Part shown: positions 30,952 through 43,009 of the stretch, piece after piece
Layout: every line of letters starts with the position of its first letter
How positions within the stretch are numbered: the stretch's first letter is position 1
NCBI GenBank assembly: GCA_003331625.1
Contig: QOPF01000001.1
Coordinates: 1 to 64,000 of the forward strand
Reading direction: 5' to 3'
DNA from: Gammaproteobacteria bacterium
Lineage (GTDB): Bacteria; Pseudomonadota; Gammaproteobacteria; Magnimaribacterales; AG-339-G14
DNA length: 64,000 nucleotides
Position numbers and translations under genes: made by a program
The notes under the pieces: generated by a model
What the model was told of the DNA's origin: nothing
Seen by the model: only the letters and a program-made list of their open reading frames with translations
The model's database searches: none

Positions 30952-31341
30952 TTATCTCTTGCTGAATTGAGGTGCTTTTCTAGCTTTTCTTAATCCAACT
31001 TTTTTTCTTTCTACTTTTCTTGAATCTCTAGTTAAATAACCTGCAGTCTTAAGAGCACTTCTAAAATCTTTGTTCTTCTTTTCAAGGGCCCTAGAAATTC
31101 CATGTCTAATGGCGCCTGCTTGTCCGAAAGATCCTCCGCCGGTAACTTTAATTTTAAAATCAAAATTACCATCGCATTCAAGTAACACCAAAGGCTGCTT
31201 TACAAGTATTTTAGCTACTTCTCTACCAAAATATTTATCTAAAGGTAGATCATTTATTAATATATTGCCTGAGCCTTCTGAAAGGTAAACCCTTGCTGTT
31301 GCTCTTTTTCTCCTTCCTGTAGCGTATATAATTTCAGTCAT
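30952..31341 (-). CDS. rpsI: 30S ribosomal protein S9
   Basis: [15 protein letters not shown]...[18 protein letters not shown]. Confidence 0.98.
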   Translation of the reverse strand: MTEIIYATGRRKRATARVYLSEGSGNILINDLPLDKYFGREVAKILVKQPLVLLECDGNFDFKIKVTGGGSFGQAGAIRHGISRALEKKNKDFRSALKTAGYLTRDSRKVERKKVGLRKARKAPQFSKR

Positions 31342-31354
31342 AATTTTTTTAAGA

Positions 31355-31783
31355 TTATATCTTTAATTCCTTTGGTTTCTGACCTGAGTGAGGATGCTCT
31401 GTTCCAGAGTAAACCTTAAGTTTCCTAATAATTTGATTTGATAATTTATTTTTTGGGAGCATTCCCTTAACAGCCTTTTCTATTATTTTCTCAGGAGAAT
31501 CTTCGACCATTTTCTCAAAAGATTTGGTTTTTAAGCCTCCTGGGAAGCCTGTGTGATGATAATAATTTTTTTGTGAGAATTTATTACCTGTTACTTTTAC
31601 TTTCTCAGCATTTACAACAACTACAAAATCACCTAAATCTGCATTAGGAGAGTATTTTGCTTTATTCTTACCTGCAAGGATTTTTGCAATAACAACTGCC
31701 AATCTTCCTAAGACTTTGTCTTCTGCATCGACTAGGTGCCAACTTTCTTCTATGTTTTCTCTAATATAACTTTTAGTAATCAT
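31355..31783 (-). CDS. rplM: 50S ribosomal protein L13
   Basis: [25 protein letters not shown]; 142 aa from ATG at 31783; ORF-track start at 31849 is probably too long. Confidence 0.97.
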   Translation of the reverse strand: MITKSYIRENIEESWHLVDAEDKVLGRLAVVIAKILAGKNKAKYSPNADLGDFVVVVNAEKVKVTGNKFSQKNYYHHTGFPGGLKTKSFEKMVEDSPEKIIEKAVKGMLPKNKLSNQIIRKLKVYSGTEHPHSGQKPKELKI

Positions 31784-31841
31784 TATTAAGTACCTGAAAG
31801 GCGAGAATGATAACTCAGAGAGGTTATAATTGCCATAAACT

Positions 31842-32612
31842 ATGTTCAAAAAAACCTATTTTGTAATATCTTTATGGATAATCCTTGGCTCTTTTTCAGG
31901 TTTCTTTTTCTCAGGTTTTATTGGCAAAACTGATATCTACATCCCCTTCTATCATGACCTATCAAGTGTTCTAGAAAGAGCATCCCCTTCGGTAGTTAAT
32001 ATTTGGAGCATAAAAAAATGGAAGGGGTGGCAAGAACAGTCTAATGAATTTGGATTTAGAAAGTGGAGACAAGTTGTGAAAACAGGATTTTTTCCTAATG
32101 GCTCAGGAGTGGTAATAAAAAAAGATTTGATAGTTACAAATTTCCATGTAGTGAGTGATGCTTTTAACCAAAATCAAGAGCTATTAGTTGAAAATCATTT
32201 AGGAAAAACTGTTTTAGTTCAAATTTTAGGTTTTGACTTAGAGTTTGATATTGCAGTTTTAGGAATTCGAGAACCTCTAGATTTAAAACCTTTTAAGATA
32301 AGAAAAAATATTGATGAAATTAAAATAGGTGAATCTGTAATAGCCATAGGAAATCCTCAGGGCTTAGGTCAATCATTTAGTAAAGGAATAATCAGCGCAA
32401 TTAATAGAACTTTCAAAGACAAGAAAGGTTATTTTATTCAAACAGATGCTTCAATTAATCCTGGTAATTCAGGCGGAGCTTTAATTGATCAAAGAGGCAG
32501 ACTACTAGGAATAATTAATTTTATAGAATCTACTTCGGGTGGAAATCAAGGTTTAAACTTTGCGATACCTGTAAGTACTGTTTTAGACGTTTTTAAAACA
32601 ATTACAGATTAA
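31842..32612 (+). CDS. DegS/HtrA-like membrane-anchored serine protease lacking a PDZ domain
   Basis: N-terminal TM; His in NFHVV, Asp in FDIAVL, Ser in [13 protein letters not shown] ends right after the protease domain. Confidence 0.9.
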   Translation: MFKKTYFVISLWIILGSFSGFFFSGFIGKTDIYIPFYHDLSSVLERASPSVVNIWSIKKWKGWQEQSNEFGFRKWRQVVKTGFFPNGSGVVIKKDLIVTNFHVVSDAFNQNQELLVENHLGKTVLVQILGFDLEFDIAVLGIREPLDLKPFKIRKNIDEIKIGESVIAIGNPQGLGQSFSKGIISAINRTFKDKKGYFIQTDASINPGNSGGALIDQRGRLLGIINFIESTSGGNQGLNFAIPVSTVLDVFKTITD

Positions 32613-32621
32613 AACTTTTGA

Positions 32622-33926
32622 TTATTTTCTTCTTAATTTTAGTGCGTTAGCATGGCCAAAAAGTCCTTCTAACTCTGCTATAAAAATAGAATTGTCTAAA
32701 AGGCGATTATATTCTTTCTTATTTTTAATTTTATTAATATTTGTAACTGAGCTTCTAACCATAAAATCTTCAAGACTAACTGGAGAACTAAATTTTGCTG
32801 AAGAATTTGTAGGTATTACATGGCTGGGTCCTGCTGCATAATCACCTAAAACAGCTGTGTTATTTTCTCCTATAAAAATTGCTCCGGCGGAAAGGTTTTT
32901 AAGAAAGGATTTCTTGAAGTTCTCTACAACAATTTGCAAATGTTCAGGTCCAACAATATTACTAATTTGCATTGCTTCAGAAAGAGTATCGACATTAATA
33001 AATAAACCATTTCTTTCTAGAGATTTTTTTATTGTCTGTTTTCTTGGTTCTAAAGCTATTTGTTCATTAAGGGATGAGAAAAGATCATCTGAAATCATCT
33101 TGCCTATTTGAATGAATATACACTTTGAATCATCTCCATGTTCTGCTTGAGCTATTAAATCTGCGGCAAGCTTATTGAAATTATCTTTTTTATCAGAAAT
33201 TATTAATACTTCAGAAGGACCCGCAAAAGAATCAATTCCTACATCTCCAAAAACTTGTCTTTTCGCTTCTGCTACATACTTATTTCCAGGGCCAAAAATC
33301 TTATCTGATTTAGAAATAGTTTCTGTGCCATATGCCATTGCTGCAATCGCTTGCGCTCCTCCAATATTATAAGCATTTCCAATTCCAGCGATATGTGCCG
33401 TAGCTAACATTAATTCTTGTGCTTTGATTAAAGAACTGGGAAAAAATAAGTTAATCTCTTTAGAGCCTGCCAATTGAGCAATCAAAGATGTCATCAAAAT
33501 AGATGAAGGATAAACTGCCCTACCTCCTGGAGCATAAATTCCAATTTTTTCTATCGGTCTATAAATTTGACCTAGAAAGCTAAAAACATCATCTGTGATT
33601 TTATGATCATTAATTTTTATTTGGTTATGAAAATTTATGATTCTTTTTTTTAAGAAGTTTAAATTTTTTTTTGTTTTTGAATCTAATTTATCGTAATTTT
33701 TTTTAAAATCAGATTTTGAGAAAGTTGCGCTAGATATATTTTTAAATTCTGTTTCATCAATATCATTTGATATTTTTATTAGAGCTTTGTTTCCATTTTT
33801 TTTTACAGAAGAAATTATCTTCTCAACAACTTTATAAACTTCTGGATGAGATTTTGTTTTACTTTTTTTCGTTAAAAGCTGCTTTGCTTTTGAAAAAGTA
33901 AGTTTCTTAATTTTTATATTTACCAT
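32622..33926 (-). CDS. hisD: Histidinol dehydrogenase
   Basis: GIYAPGGRAVYPSSILM; AGPSEVLIISD; EHGDDSKCIF. Confidence 0.97.
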   Translation of the reverse strand: MVNIKIKKLTFSKAKQLLTKKSKTKSHPEVYKVVEKIISSVKKNGNKALIKISNDIDETEFKNISSATFSKSDFKKNYDKLDSKTKKNLNFLKKRIINFHNQIKINDHKITDDVFSFLGQIYRPIEKIGIYAPGGRAVYPSSILMTSLIAQLAGSKEINLFFPSSLIKAQELMLATAHIAGIGNAYNIGGAQAIAAMAYGTETISKSDKIFGPGNKYVAEAKRQVFGDVGIDSFAGPSEVLIISDKKDNFNKLAADLIAQAEHGDDSKCIFIQIGKMISDDLFSSLNEQIALEPRKQTIKKSLERNGLFINVDTLSEAMQISNIVGPEHLQIVVENFKKSFLKNLSAGAIFIGENNTAVLGDYAAGPSHVIPTNSSAKFSSPVSLEDFMVRSSVTNINKIKNKKEYNRLLDNSIFIAELEGLFGHANALKLRRK

Positions 33927-34529
33927 TTAAAACTTCTTCAATATCAAAAACTATTCTTTCTATCATTTTATTGTTAGTTTTGAATGCTGATTTATTAACT
34001 ATTAATCTTGTAGATATATTTTGAATGATTTCTAATTCTGACAAACCATTTTCCTTTAAAGTTTTTCCAGATTGAACTAGATCGACTATATAGTCTGAAA
34101 GTCCTAGTATTGGAGCAATTTCTATGGCTCCTTTTAATTTAATAATTTCAACGTTTTGTAATTTTGAAGAAAAAAATTCTTTAGCTGATTTTATATACTT
34201 TGTCGCAATAATTGGCTTATTAGAATCAGAAACTTTATTTAACGCTGCTAAGGAAAGTCTGCATTTTCCAAACTTTAAATCTAAGCGTTCATAAAAATTT
34301 TCTTTATCATCTGTTTCGTTCAAAACATCTTTGCCAACAAATCCAATCTCTGCGATTCCTTTATTAACGAATTTTGGAATATCCCAAGATCTAAGAATAG
34401 CGATTTTTAAATTCTTAACAGAAGTATCTAATATTAACTTTCTTGAGGAATCATCAAAAGATATACCTATATCTAGTAAAATATTTTTGACGTCTTTTAA
34501 AAGCCTGCCTTTTGGAACAACTATTAACA

Positions 34530-34530
<1 letters not shown>
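33907..34530 (-). CDS. hisG: ATP phosphoribosyltransferase, short form
   Basis: VVPKGRLLKDV; ADYIVDLVQSGKTLKENGL-like LSDYIVDLVQSGKTLKENGL; 207 aa. Confidence 0.95.
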
Positions 34531-36418
<1,888 letters not shown>

Positions 36419-36471
36419 TTATAATCAAAAAATTAATATTCTAGTCTACTATAAGAAATAAATAATCTCTG

Positions 36472-37449
36472 ATGAAAAAGACAAAAAAAAATAATTTTTT
36501 TGAAATTGGAAAAAAAATAATTTCTAACGAGATTAGTGCATTAAAAAAAATTTCATTAAATTTAAATAAAGATGAATTTAATACTTTCTGTGAGAGTCTA
36601 ATCAAGACATCAGGTAATTTAATTTTTCTAGGCATAGGAAAGTCTGGAAAGGTATCGGAAAAAATCTCATCAACCTTTTCAAGTCTTGGAATACCTTCAT
36701 TTTATATAAATGCCGCAGAAGCAAGTCATGGGGATTTAGGTGCAATTACAAAAAAGGATACTTTGATAATTTTTTCTTTTTCTGGGGAAACAGAGGAATT
36801 AGTAGATTTGTTACCTAGTTTAAAGAAGAAAAAAATTAAAATATGTTCAATTACCAGTAGTAACGATTCTTCAATATCTCTTGCATCTGAATCTCATATA
36901 AATCTTAATGTCTCTAAAGAGGCCGACATGCTAAATCTGGCTCCAACCTCAAGTACTACCGCTATGATGATGTTAGGAGATGCCATTTCTCTTTCAGTTG
37001 CTGAATTTTATGGATTTAAAAGGTCTATTTTTGGAGAGAATCATCCAGGAGGAAGTCTCGGAAAAAGTTTTGTAAAAGTCAAAGATATTATGGTGAGGAA
37101 AAGTAAATTACCTTTTATAGATGGAAATAGTTCTATCCTTTCGGCAATGGAGAATATTTCAAAAAAAGGATACGGCTTGGGTCTAATAACAAATAATAAT
37201 CAGGTGAAAGGAATTTTTACTGATGGAGATTTGAGAAGGATTGTTAATAAAGGTATTGATCTTTCCTCGACGCTGATAAAAAAAGAAATGATTAGAGATT
37301 TTAAGGATATTGGTGAAAATGAGTTAGTAATTGATGTAGCAAGAATTATGGAAGAAGAAAAGATTTATTCTTTAATAGTTAAAAATTCTAAGAATTCGAT
37401 TACAGGCATTATCAGAATGCATGAAATTCTTTCTGCAAAGATAATTTAA
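36472..37449 (+). CDS. kdsD: D-arabinose 5-phosphate isomerase
   Basis: SIS domain GIGKSGKVSEKISSTFSSLGIPSFYINAAEASHGDLG plus CBS pair; HPGGSLGK. Confidence 0.95.
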   Translation: MKKTKKNNFFEIGKKIISNEISALKKISLNLNKDEFNTFCESLIKTSGNLIFLGIGKSGKVSEKISSTFSSLGIPSFYINAAEASHGDLGAITKKDTLIIFSFSGETEELVDLLPSLKKKKIKICSITSSNDSSISLASESHINLNVSKEADMLNLAPTSSTTAMMMLGDAISLSVAEFYGFKRSIFGENHPGGSLGKSFVKVKDIMVRKSKLPFIDGNSSILSAMENISKKGYGLGLITNNNQVKGIFTDGDLRRIVNKGIDLSSTLIKKEMIRDFKDIGENELVIDVARIMEEEKIYSLIVKNSKNSITGIIRMHEILSAKII

Positions 37450-38081
37450 TGCCTAAAAATATTATTTTATATTTTGTTGTTTTATTCTTAGTAATAGGGT
37501 CCATATTTTTTTTATCATCTTCCTTTCTGAATTTACAAACCGAGACTAATGTAAAAAAAAATTCTGAACTAATTTTTGAAGCAAAAGACATATCTATCAA
37601 CCTAAATTTTAGAGAAAGCGAACTTCTTCTAAAGGTAAATTCGAAATTGATAAATTCAAAAAAAAATGAGAAAAATCTTTATGTTTTTGAGCCAGAAGTT
37701 TCTATCACCAGCAATGATAAATTAATTAAAATAAAATCAAAAAGAGGAACGATTTTATATGACAAGAATTTAGTGGAACTAAATGAAGGTATTTCATTGA
37801 ATGGAAATGTTATCGGTAAAAAAATTTTTGGTGAAACGGAGAAATTAGTTATAGATTTAAATAAAAAAAACCTTTATTCGAATGAAATGTCTCTTTATTT
37901 TGAAGATTTTAAATTTCTCTTGAACGAAATAATTTTGGAAAAACAAGGGATGCTGCTTAAAGGAAGTCCAATTAAGTTAATTCAAGATGGAAAAATAAAC
38001 TCAGAAACTTCCATTGTAAAAATAAATTTAGATGGGGAAATAAGTTTTCCTGGACAGTTAACTATAAAAGCAAGTAATTAA
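37449..38081 (+). CDS. lptC: LptC-like LPS export periplasmic/inner-membrane protein
   Basis: N-terminal TM, beta-rich OstA/LptC-like, between kdsD and lptB. Confidence 0.7.
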   Translation: MPKNIILYFVVLFLVIGSIFFLSSSFLNLQTETNVKKNSELIFEAKDISINLNFRESELLLKVNSKLINSKKNEKNLYVFEPEVSITSNDKLIKIKSKRGTILYDKNLVELNEGISLNGNVIGKKIFGETEKLVIDLNKKNLYSNEMSLYFEDFKFLLNEIILEKQGMLLKGSPIKLIQDGKINSETSIVKINLDGEISFPGQLTIKASN

Positions 38082-38082
38082 A

Positions 38083-38799
38083 ATGTTTATAGAAGCTAAA
38101 AATATTTCGAAGGTAATAAAAAATAATACTATTTTAAATAACGTCAAAGTTTCTTTAAATGAAAATAATATATATGGTTTATTGGGACCTAATGGAGCAG
38201 GAAAGACATCTTTATTTTCAATTTTATCAGGTCTAAATCAACCTTCTCAAGGTGAAATATATTTTGATTCATTGAAGGTGAATGAATTAAATTTTGAAGA
38301 GAGATCTAATCTAGGAATAATTTATCTTCCTCAAGAACCATCTGTTTTTAGAGAATTAACTGTTAAACAGAATGTCCTGGCGGCTTTAGAAGCAAAAAAA
38401 TCTAATAAAGTAGATAAAAAAATTATCTTAGAAAAGATTTCTCTTGAATTTAATTTAGAAAATATTCTTTTGCAAAAGTGTGACACTCTTTCAGGCGGTC
38501 AGAGAAGGAGGGTAGAAATTGCAAGAGCAGTTGCTCTAGAACCTAAGTTTATTCTTTTAGATGAACCGTTTGCTGGAATTGATCCTTTAGTTATTAGCGA
38601 AATAAAAGATCTAATTAAAAATTTAAAAAGTAAGGGAATAGGGATTCTCATTAGCGATCATAATGTGAAAGCTACTTTAGATATCTGCGATCATATATAT
38701 GTTATAAATTTTGGAGAAATAATTGCTTCTGGTTCGCCAGAGGAAATTATAAAAAATGATCTTGTAAAAAAAGTTTATTTAGGAGATGTATATTCTTAA
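38083..38799 (+). CDS. lptB: LPS export ABC transporter ATP-binding protein
   Basis: GLLGPNGAGKTSLFSIL; LSGGQRRRVEIARA; LLDEPFAGIDPL. Confidence 0.95.
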   Translation: MFIEAKNISKVIKNNTILNNVKVSLNENNIYGLLGPNGAGKTSLFSILSGLNQPSQGEIYFDSLKVNELNFEERSNLGIIYLPQEPSVFRELTVKQNVLAALEAKKSNKVDKKIILEKISLEFNLENILLQKCDTLSGGQRRRVEIARAVALEPKFILLDEPFAGIDPLVISEIKDLIKNLKSKGIGILISDHNVKATLDICDHIYVINFGEIIASGSPEEIIKNDLVKKVYLGDVYS

Positions 38800-38804
38800 T
38801 TGGA

Positions 38805-39311
38805 TTATTTTCCATAAGTAAGCTTTATTCTTAAATACCTTAGAAGGCCGTATATGATTGGCCAAAAAAAGCTAGAAATAAAAGTTAAAACTATCAGTTC
38901 AGCAAATATTGATGTTGAGAAATAATTTGAAATTAAAATAAAATAAATTTGATAAATAAAAATAATCGCTGCAACTATAATCGATTGTTGAATACGAAAT
39001 AAAGCTCTGAAGCGATGAAAATATCTTTGAGTTAGATAAGAAGCAAAAAGAAAAATTATAACGTGAATTCCCAAAAAATATCCTAAATAAAGATCTAAAA
39101 TAAAACCTGAAAACATTGTCCAAAAAAAACCTGTATTTCTTGGAGTAGCTACATTCCAATAAATCAAAACCATTAGCGTCAAAGGAATGCTTAGTCTAAA
39201 CCAAAGTAGACTACTAAAAATAATTTCTAGAATTGATGCTACCAATAAGGTGAGGCCTGAAGAAAAATATAGTGAAAATATAGATGTTTTCTTTTCGTTT
39301 AAATTAATCAT
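38805..39311 (-). CDS. mreD: Rod shape-determining protein MreD
   Basis: Polytopic 168 aa; after mreC. Confidence 0.85.
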   Translation of the reverse strand: MINLNEKKTSIFSLYFSSGLTLLVASILEIIFSSLLWFRLSIPLTLMVLIYWNVATPRNTGFFWTMFSGFILDLYLGYFLGIHVIIFLFASYLTQRYFHRFRALFRIQQSIIVAAIIFIYQIYFILISNYFSTSIFAELIVLTFISSFFWPIIYGLLRYLRIKLTYGK

Positions 39312-40156
39312 GGCTCTGTAAAAAGAAAAGTAGAGCCAATCTTAAAATCAAAATTATTTTGAATTTTAATATTTAGAAAATTTGACTCAGGATTTTCTAA
39401 AATTGATGAAACCTTGCCAATAGAAAATCCCTCTGGAAATTTACCCCCTAATCCAGTTGTAACTATTTCATCTCCCAATGAAACATCTCCATTTTTTTTA
39501 AAATCTTCTATAAAGAAAGATTTAGGCTCTCCTGAGCCAGTAATTATGACATTTTCTAAAGTTCTTAAATTCTTTGCAGGAATTTTTACCGATAAATCAT
39601 GAAGAGGTTTTACTTTAACTGAATTATTTAAAATTTCTTCTATAACTCCTATTAGGCCAAAAGCGTTAAAAACTATCATGCTTTTAGAAATATTCTCTGT
39701 TCTAACTTCTACATCTATTCTTTCATTAGGAAATTTTTTGTAGTCTTGCACTTTTCCAAAAAAAATATTTTTTCTATCAAAACTTTTGCTTAAACCGATT
39801 ATTTTTTCAAGCTCGTTTAAAGAATTTTTAGTATTTATAAGTGAAATATTTGTATTTTCTAAATCGATGATTTTCTCTTCAAGAGAGTTAATTTTATCTA
39901 TAAGTCTTTTTTGCGAAGAGAAATATAAATTAAATGCTTGATAGGTATCACTTGCGAAATACTCTAATTGAGTTAATGGGGAAAAAATATAAGAAATTGA
40001 TAGTCTTATTTTGCTACCTAAATCTAAAGAATAATCAGCATATAGTATTAAAGAAGTGAGAAAAATTGCCGGATAAAGGCGACTTGCACGCATTGATCCT
40101 GTGGTGAATATCGCTGATTGAGCAATATCAGTTTGTTTATGTTCTCCGCTGAACAT
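39308..40156 (-). CDS. mreC: Rod shape-determining protein MreC
   Basis: TM plus coiled coil; GDEIVTTGLGGKFPEGFSIGKV. Confidence 0.92.
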   Translation of the reverse strand: MFSGEHKQTDIAQSAIFTTGSMRASRLYPAIFLTSLILYADYSLDLGSKIRLSISYIFSPLTQLEYFASDTYQAFNLYFSSQKRLIDKINSLEEKIIDLENTNISLINTKNSLNELEKIIGLSKSFDRKNIFFGKVQDYKKFPNERIDVEVRTENISKSMIVFNAFGLIGVIEEILNNSVKVKPLHDLSVKIPAKNLRTLENVIITGSGEPKSFFIEDFKKNGDVSLGDEIVTTGLGGKFPEGFSIGKVSSILENPESNFLNIKIQNNFDFKIGSTFLFTEP

Positions 40157-40160
40157 AGAA

Positions 40161-41201
40161 CTACTCAGTAGATAAAAGATCTACGTCAAATTTATCAATA
40201 ATTTCTAAAGCTATTCCTCCGCCTTTAACTACACAGGTTAAAGGATCATCAGCGACAATGACAGGAATACCTGTTTGTTCTGAAATCATAATATCTAAGT
40301 CGGTGAGCAAGGCGCCGCCGCCTGTCAAAACTATCCCTCTTTCCGATATATCTGCGCTTAGTTCTGGTGGAGATTGTTCCAAAGCATTTCTTATGGATTG
40401 CAATATTGAAGATAAAGGTCCAGAAATTGCTTCGTAAGCTTCTAAACTTGAAAAATTGATTGTGTTTGGAACTCCTTCTGCTAAGTTACGACCTCTTATT
40501 TCCATTGTTCTATCTTCGCTTTCAGGAGTAGCGCATCCTACAGTTTCTTTGATTCTTTCAGCAGTTGACTCCCCAACCAAGACTCCATATTTTCTTCTTA
40601 TATAAGAAACTATAGATTCATTAAATCGGTCTCCCCCTGTTTTTAATGAACTTGAGAAAACAACCCCATTTAAAGCAAGAATAGCTATTTCTGTTGTTCC
40701 TCCACCAATATCTACAACCATTGAACCGGATGCTTCTTCTACGGGAAGGCCTGCGCCAATTGCAGCAGCCATAGGTTCTTCAATTAGTCTTACTTCTCTA
40801 GCTCCAGCCTGAAGAGCCGATTCTCTTATTGCTCTTCTTTCAACCTGAGTTGATTGACAAGGAACACAAATCAAAATTCTAGGACTCGGCTTGAAAAAAT
40901 TTTCTCCATGAACAACCTGAATAAAATGTTGGAGCATTTTTTCTGTTACTTGAAAATCTGCAATAACACCATCTTTCAAAGGTCTAATTGCATCGATATT
41001 TCCAGGTACCCTTCCAAGCATTCTCTTAGCCTCAGATCCAACTGCAACCACCGATCGATGCCCTTCGGACTTCTTAATAGCAACTACTGATGGTTCGTTA
41101 AGCACAATCCCTTTACCTTTAGCAAAAATTAGAGTGTTTGCTGTACCTAAGTCGATTGATAAATCAGTTGAATAAATCCCTTTAAGTGCCTTTAAAACCA
41201 T
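40161..41201 (-). CDS. mreB: Rod shape-determining protein MreB
   Basis: [33 protein letters not shown]. Confidence 0.98.
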   Translation of the reverse strand: MVLKALKGIYSTDLSIDLGTANTLIFAKGKGIVLNEPSVVAIKKSEGHRSVVAVGSEAKRMLGRVPGNIDAIRPLKDGVIADFQVTEKMLQHFIQVVHGENFFKPSPRILICVPCQSTQVERRAIRESALQAGAREVRLIEEPMAAAIGAGLPVEEASGSMVVDIGGGTTEIAILALNGVVFSSSLKTGGDRFNESIVSYIRRKYGVLVGESTAERIKETVGCATPESEDRTMEIRGRNLAEGVPNTINFSSLEAYEAISGPLSSILQSIRNALEQSPPELSADISERGIVLTGGGALLTDLDIMISEQTGIPVIVADDPLTCVVKGGGIALEIIDKFDVDLLSTE

Positions 41202-41280
41202 AATATTTTAATAATTTTTATATTTCGATTAGTAGTTGATTTTAACTTGATATAAAATCTTCCTCTTTAATATCATTATA

Positions 41281-41568
41281 ATGAAAATAAACAAACAAGA
41301 CCTTAAAAACATTTCTTTATTATCAAAGATAAAAATTGACGATGATAATTCTGCTTCCTTGATCACGGATCTTGAATCTATCTTAAATATGGTAAAAAAA
41401 ATGGAAAAGATTGATACCTCCTCAGTAGAGGAATTAAGTCATCCTATCACTACCACACAGACTTTGAGAGAAGATGAATTAAAAGATGAAATTGATAGAG
41501 AAAAACTTCAAAAACTCTCTAAAGAAAAAAACTCTGGATTTTACATAACACCAAAAGTAATTGAATAG
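41281..41568 (+). CDS. gatC: Asp/Glu-tRNA amidotransferase subunit C
   Basis: 95 aa, LKNISLLSKIKI...VEELSHPI; upstream of gatA. Confidence 0.93.
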   Translation: MKINKQDLKNISLLSKIKIDDDNSASLITDLESILNMVKKMEKIDTSSVEELSHPITTTQTLREDELKDEIDREKLQKLSKEKNSGFYITPKVIE

Positions 41569-41569
41569 A

Positions 41570-43009
41570 ATGACAGAATTAGTGAAGTTATCTCTTTCAG
41601 AACAATTAGAAGGCTTAAAAACAAAATCTTTTTCATCTAAAGAACTTACTGAAGCTTTTCTAAAAGAAATAAAGTCTAAATCTTCCTTAAATACTTTTAT
41701 ATCTGTGTATGAAGAAGAAGCTCTCAAAAACTCTTCCATAGCAGATAAAAATATTTCCAATAATAGAACACGAATTCTTGAAGGTATTCCAATAGCCCAT
41801 AAAGACATATTTTGTATTGAAAATAAAAAAACAACTTGTGGCTCAAAAATGTTAGAAAACTTTATTTCACCCTATTCCTCAGAAGTTTATTCAAGATTAA
41901 ATAATTTAGGCGCTATAACTTTGGGGAAAACTAATATGGATGAATTTGCTATGGGATCATCTAATGAAACAAGTTATTTTGGTAAAGTTTTTAACCCAAT
42001 TGACAAGAAATATTCTCCTGGAGGATCATCAGGAGGTTCTGCAGCTGCAGTTAGAGCAAATCAATGTTCATTTGCTACCGGAACAGATACTGGTGGCTCA
42101 ATTAGACAGCCTGCTTCATTTTGCGGAGTTACAGGCATTAAACCAACCTACGGAAGAGTATCGAGATGGGGAATGATTGCTTTCGCTTCTTCTTTAGATC
42201 AAGGGGGAATACTTGCTAAGAATGCTAAAGATGCTGCTCTTGCACTACATTGCATTTCTGGATTTGATGAAAAAGATTCTACTTCTTTAAACGAGCCAGT
42301 TGGGGATTACATAAATGAAATTAATTCCAAAGAAGAGCATGTTTTAGGAATACCAAAAATCTTAATTGATAAAATTAGCAATAACTCGGTTAAGGAAAAT
42401 TTTAATAACGCAATCGAGATTTTAAAGGAAGATGGTGTAAAAATTGAAGAAATTGATTTGCCTCATATAGAGTATTCGTTGCCAGCTTATTATGTAATAG
42501 CGCCAGCTGAATGCTCTGCTAATTTAGCAAGGTACGATGGCATAAGATTTGGACATAGAAGTGAGCATGCGTCATCTCTTGAAGAACTTTATTTCAATTC
42601 AAGAACTGAAGGGTTTGGAAAAGAAGTTAAAAATAGAATTTTTATCGGAACTTTTTGTCTTTCTGCTGGATACTTCGATGCCTTCTACAAGAAAGCTTTA
42701 AGAATTAGAAGGCTAATTAAATCTGATTTTGATAAAGCTTTTAAAAAAGTCTCTTCAATAGCAATGCCAACTTGTGCAAATACCTCCTTTGAACTTGGAT
42801 CAATAAGCAGTCCTGTGGAAATGTATGAGCAAGATGTTTATACAATTCCTGCAAATCTTGCTGGTCTTCCTGCTATTTCTATTCCCTCAGGAATTCATAA
42901 CAAAATGCCTTTGGGTATTCAGTTTTTGGGCAGCTACCTTGATGAAGGTAAGATTTTAAATCTTGCAAACAAATTTCAAAACTTAACGGATTTTCATGAA
43001 TACGAATAG
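41570..43009 (+). CDS. gatA: Asp/Glu-tRNA amidotransferase subunit A
   Basis: IPIAHKDIFC; GGSSGGSAAAVRA; GTDTGGSIRQPA. ATG at 41570 preferred over track TTG at 41561. Confidence 0.97.
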   Translation: MTELVKLSLSEQLEGLKTKSFSSKELTEAFLKEIKSKSSLNTFISVYEEEALKNSSIADKNISNNRTRILEGIPIAHKDIFCIENKKTTCGSKMLENFISPYSSEVYSRLNNLGAITLGKTNMDEFAMGSSNETSYFGKVFNPIDKKYSPGGSSGGSAAAVRANQCSFATGTDTGGSIRQPASFCGVTGIKPTYGRVSRWGMIAFASSLDQGGILAKNAKDAALALHCISGFDEKDSTSLNEPVGDYINEINSKEEHVLGIPKILIDKISNNSVKENFNNAIEILKEDGVKIEEIDLPHIEYSLPAYYVIAPAECSANLARYDGIRFGHRSEHASSLEELYFNSRTEGFGKEVKNRIFIGTFCLSAGYFDAFYKKALRIRRLIKSDFDKAFKKVSSIAMPTCANTSFELGSISSPVEMYEQDVYTIPANLAGLPAISIPSGIHNKMPLGIQFLGSYLDEGKILNLANKFQNLTDFHEYE

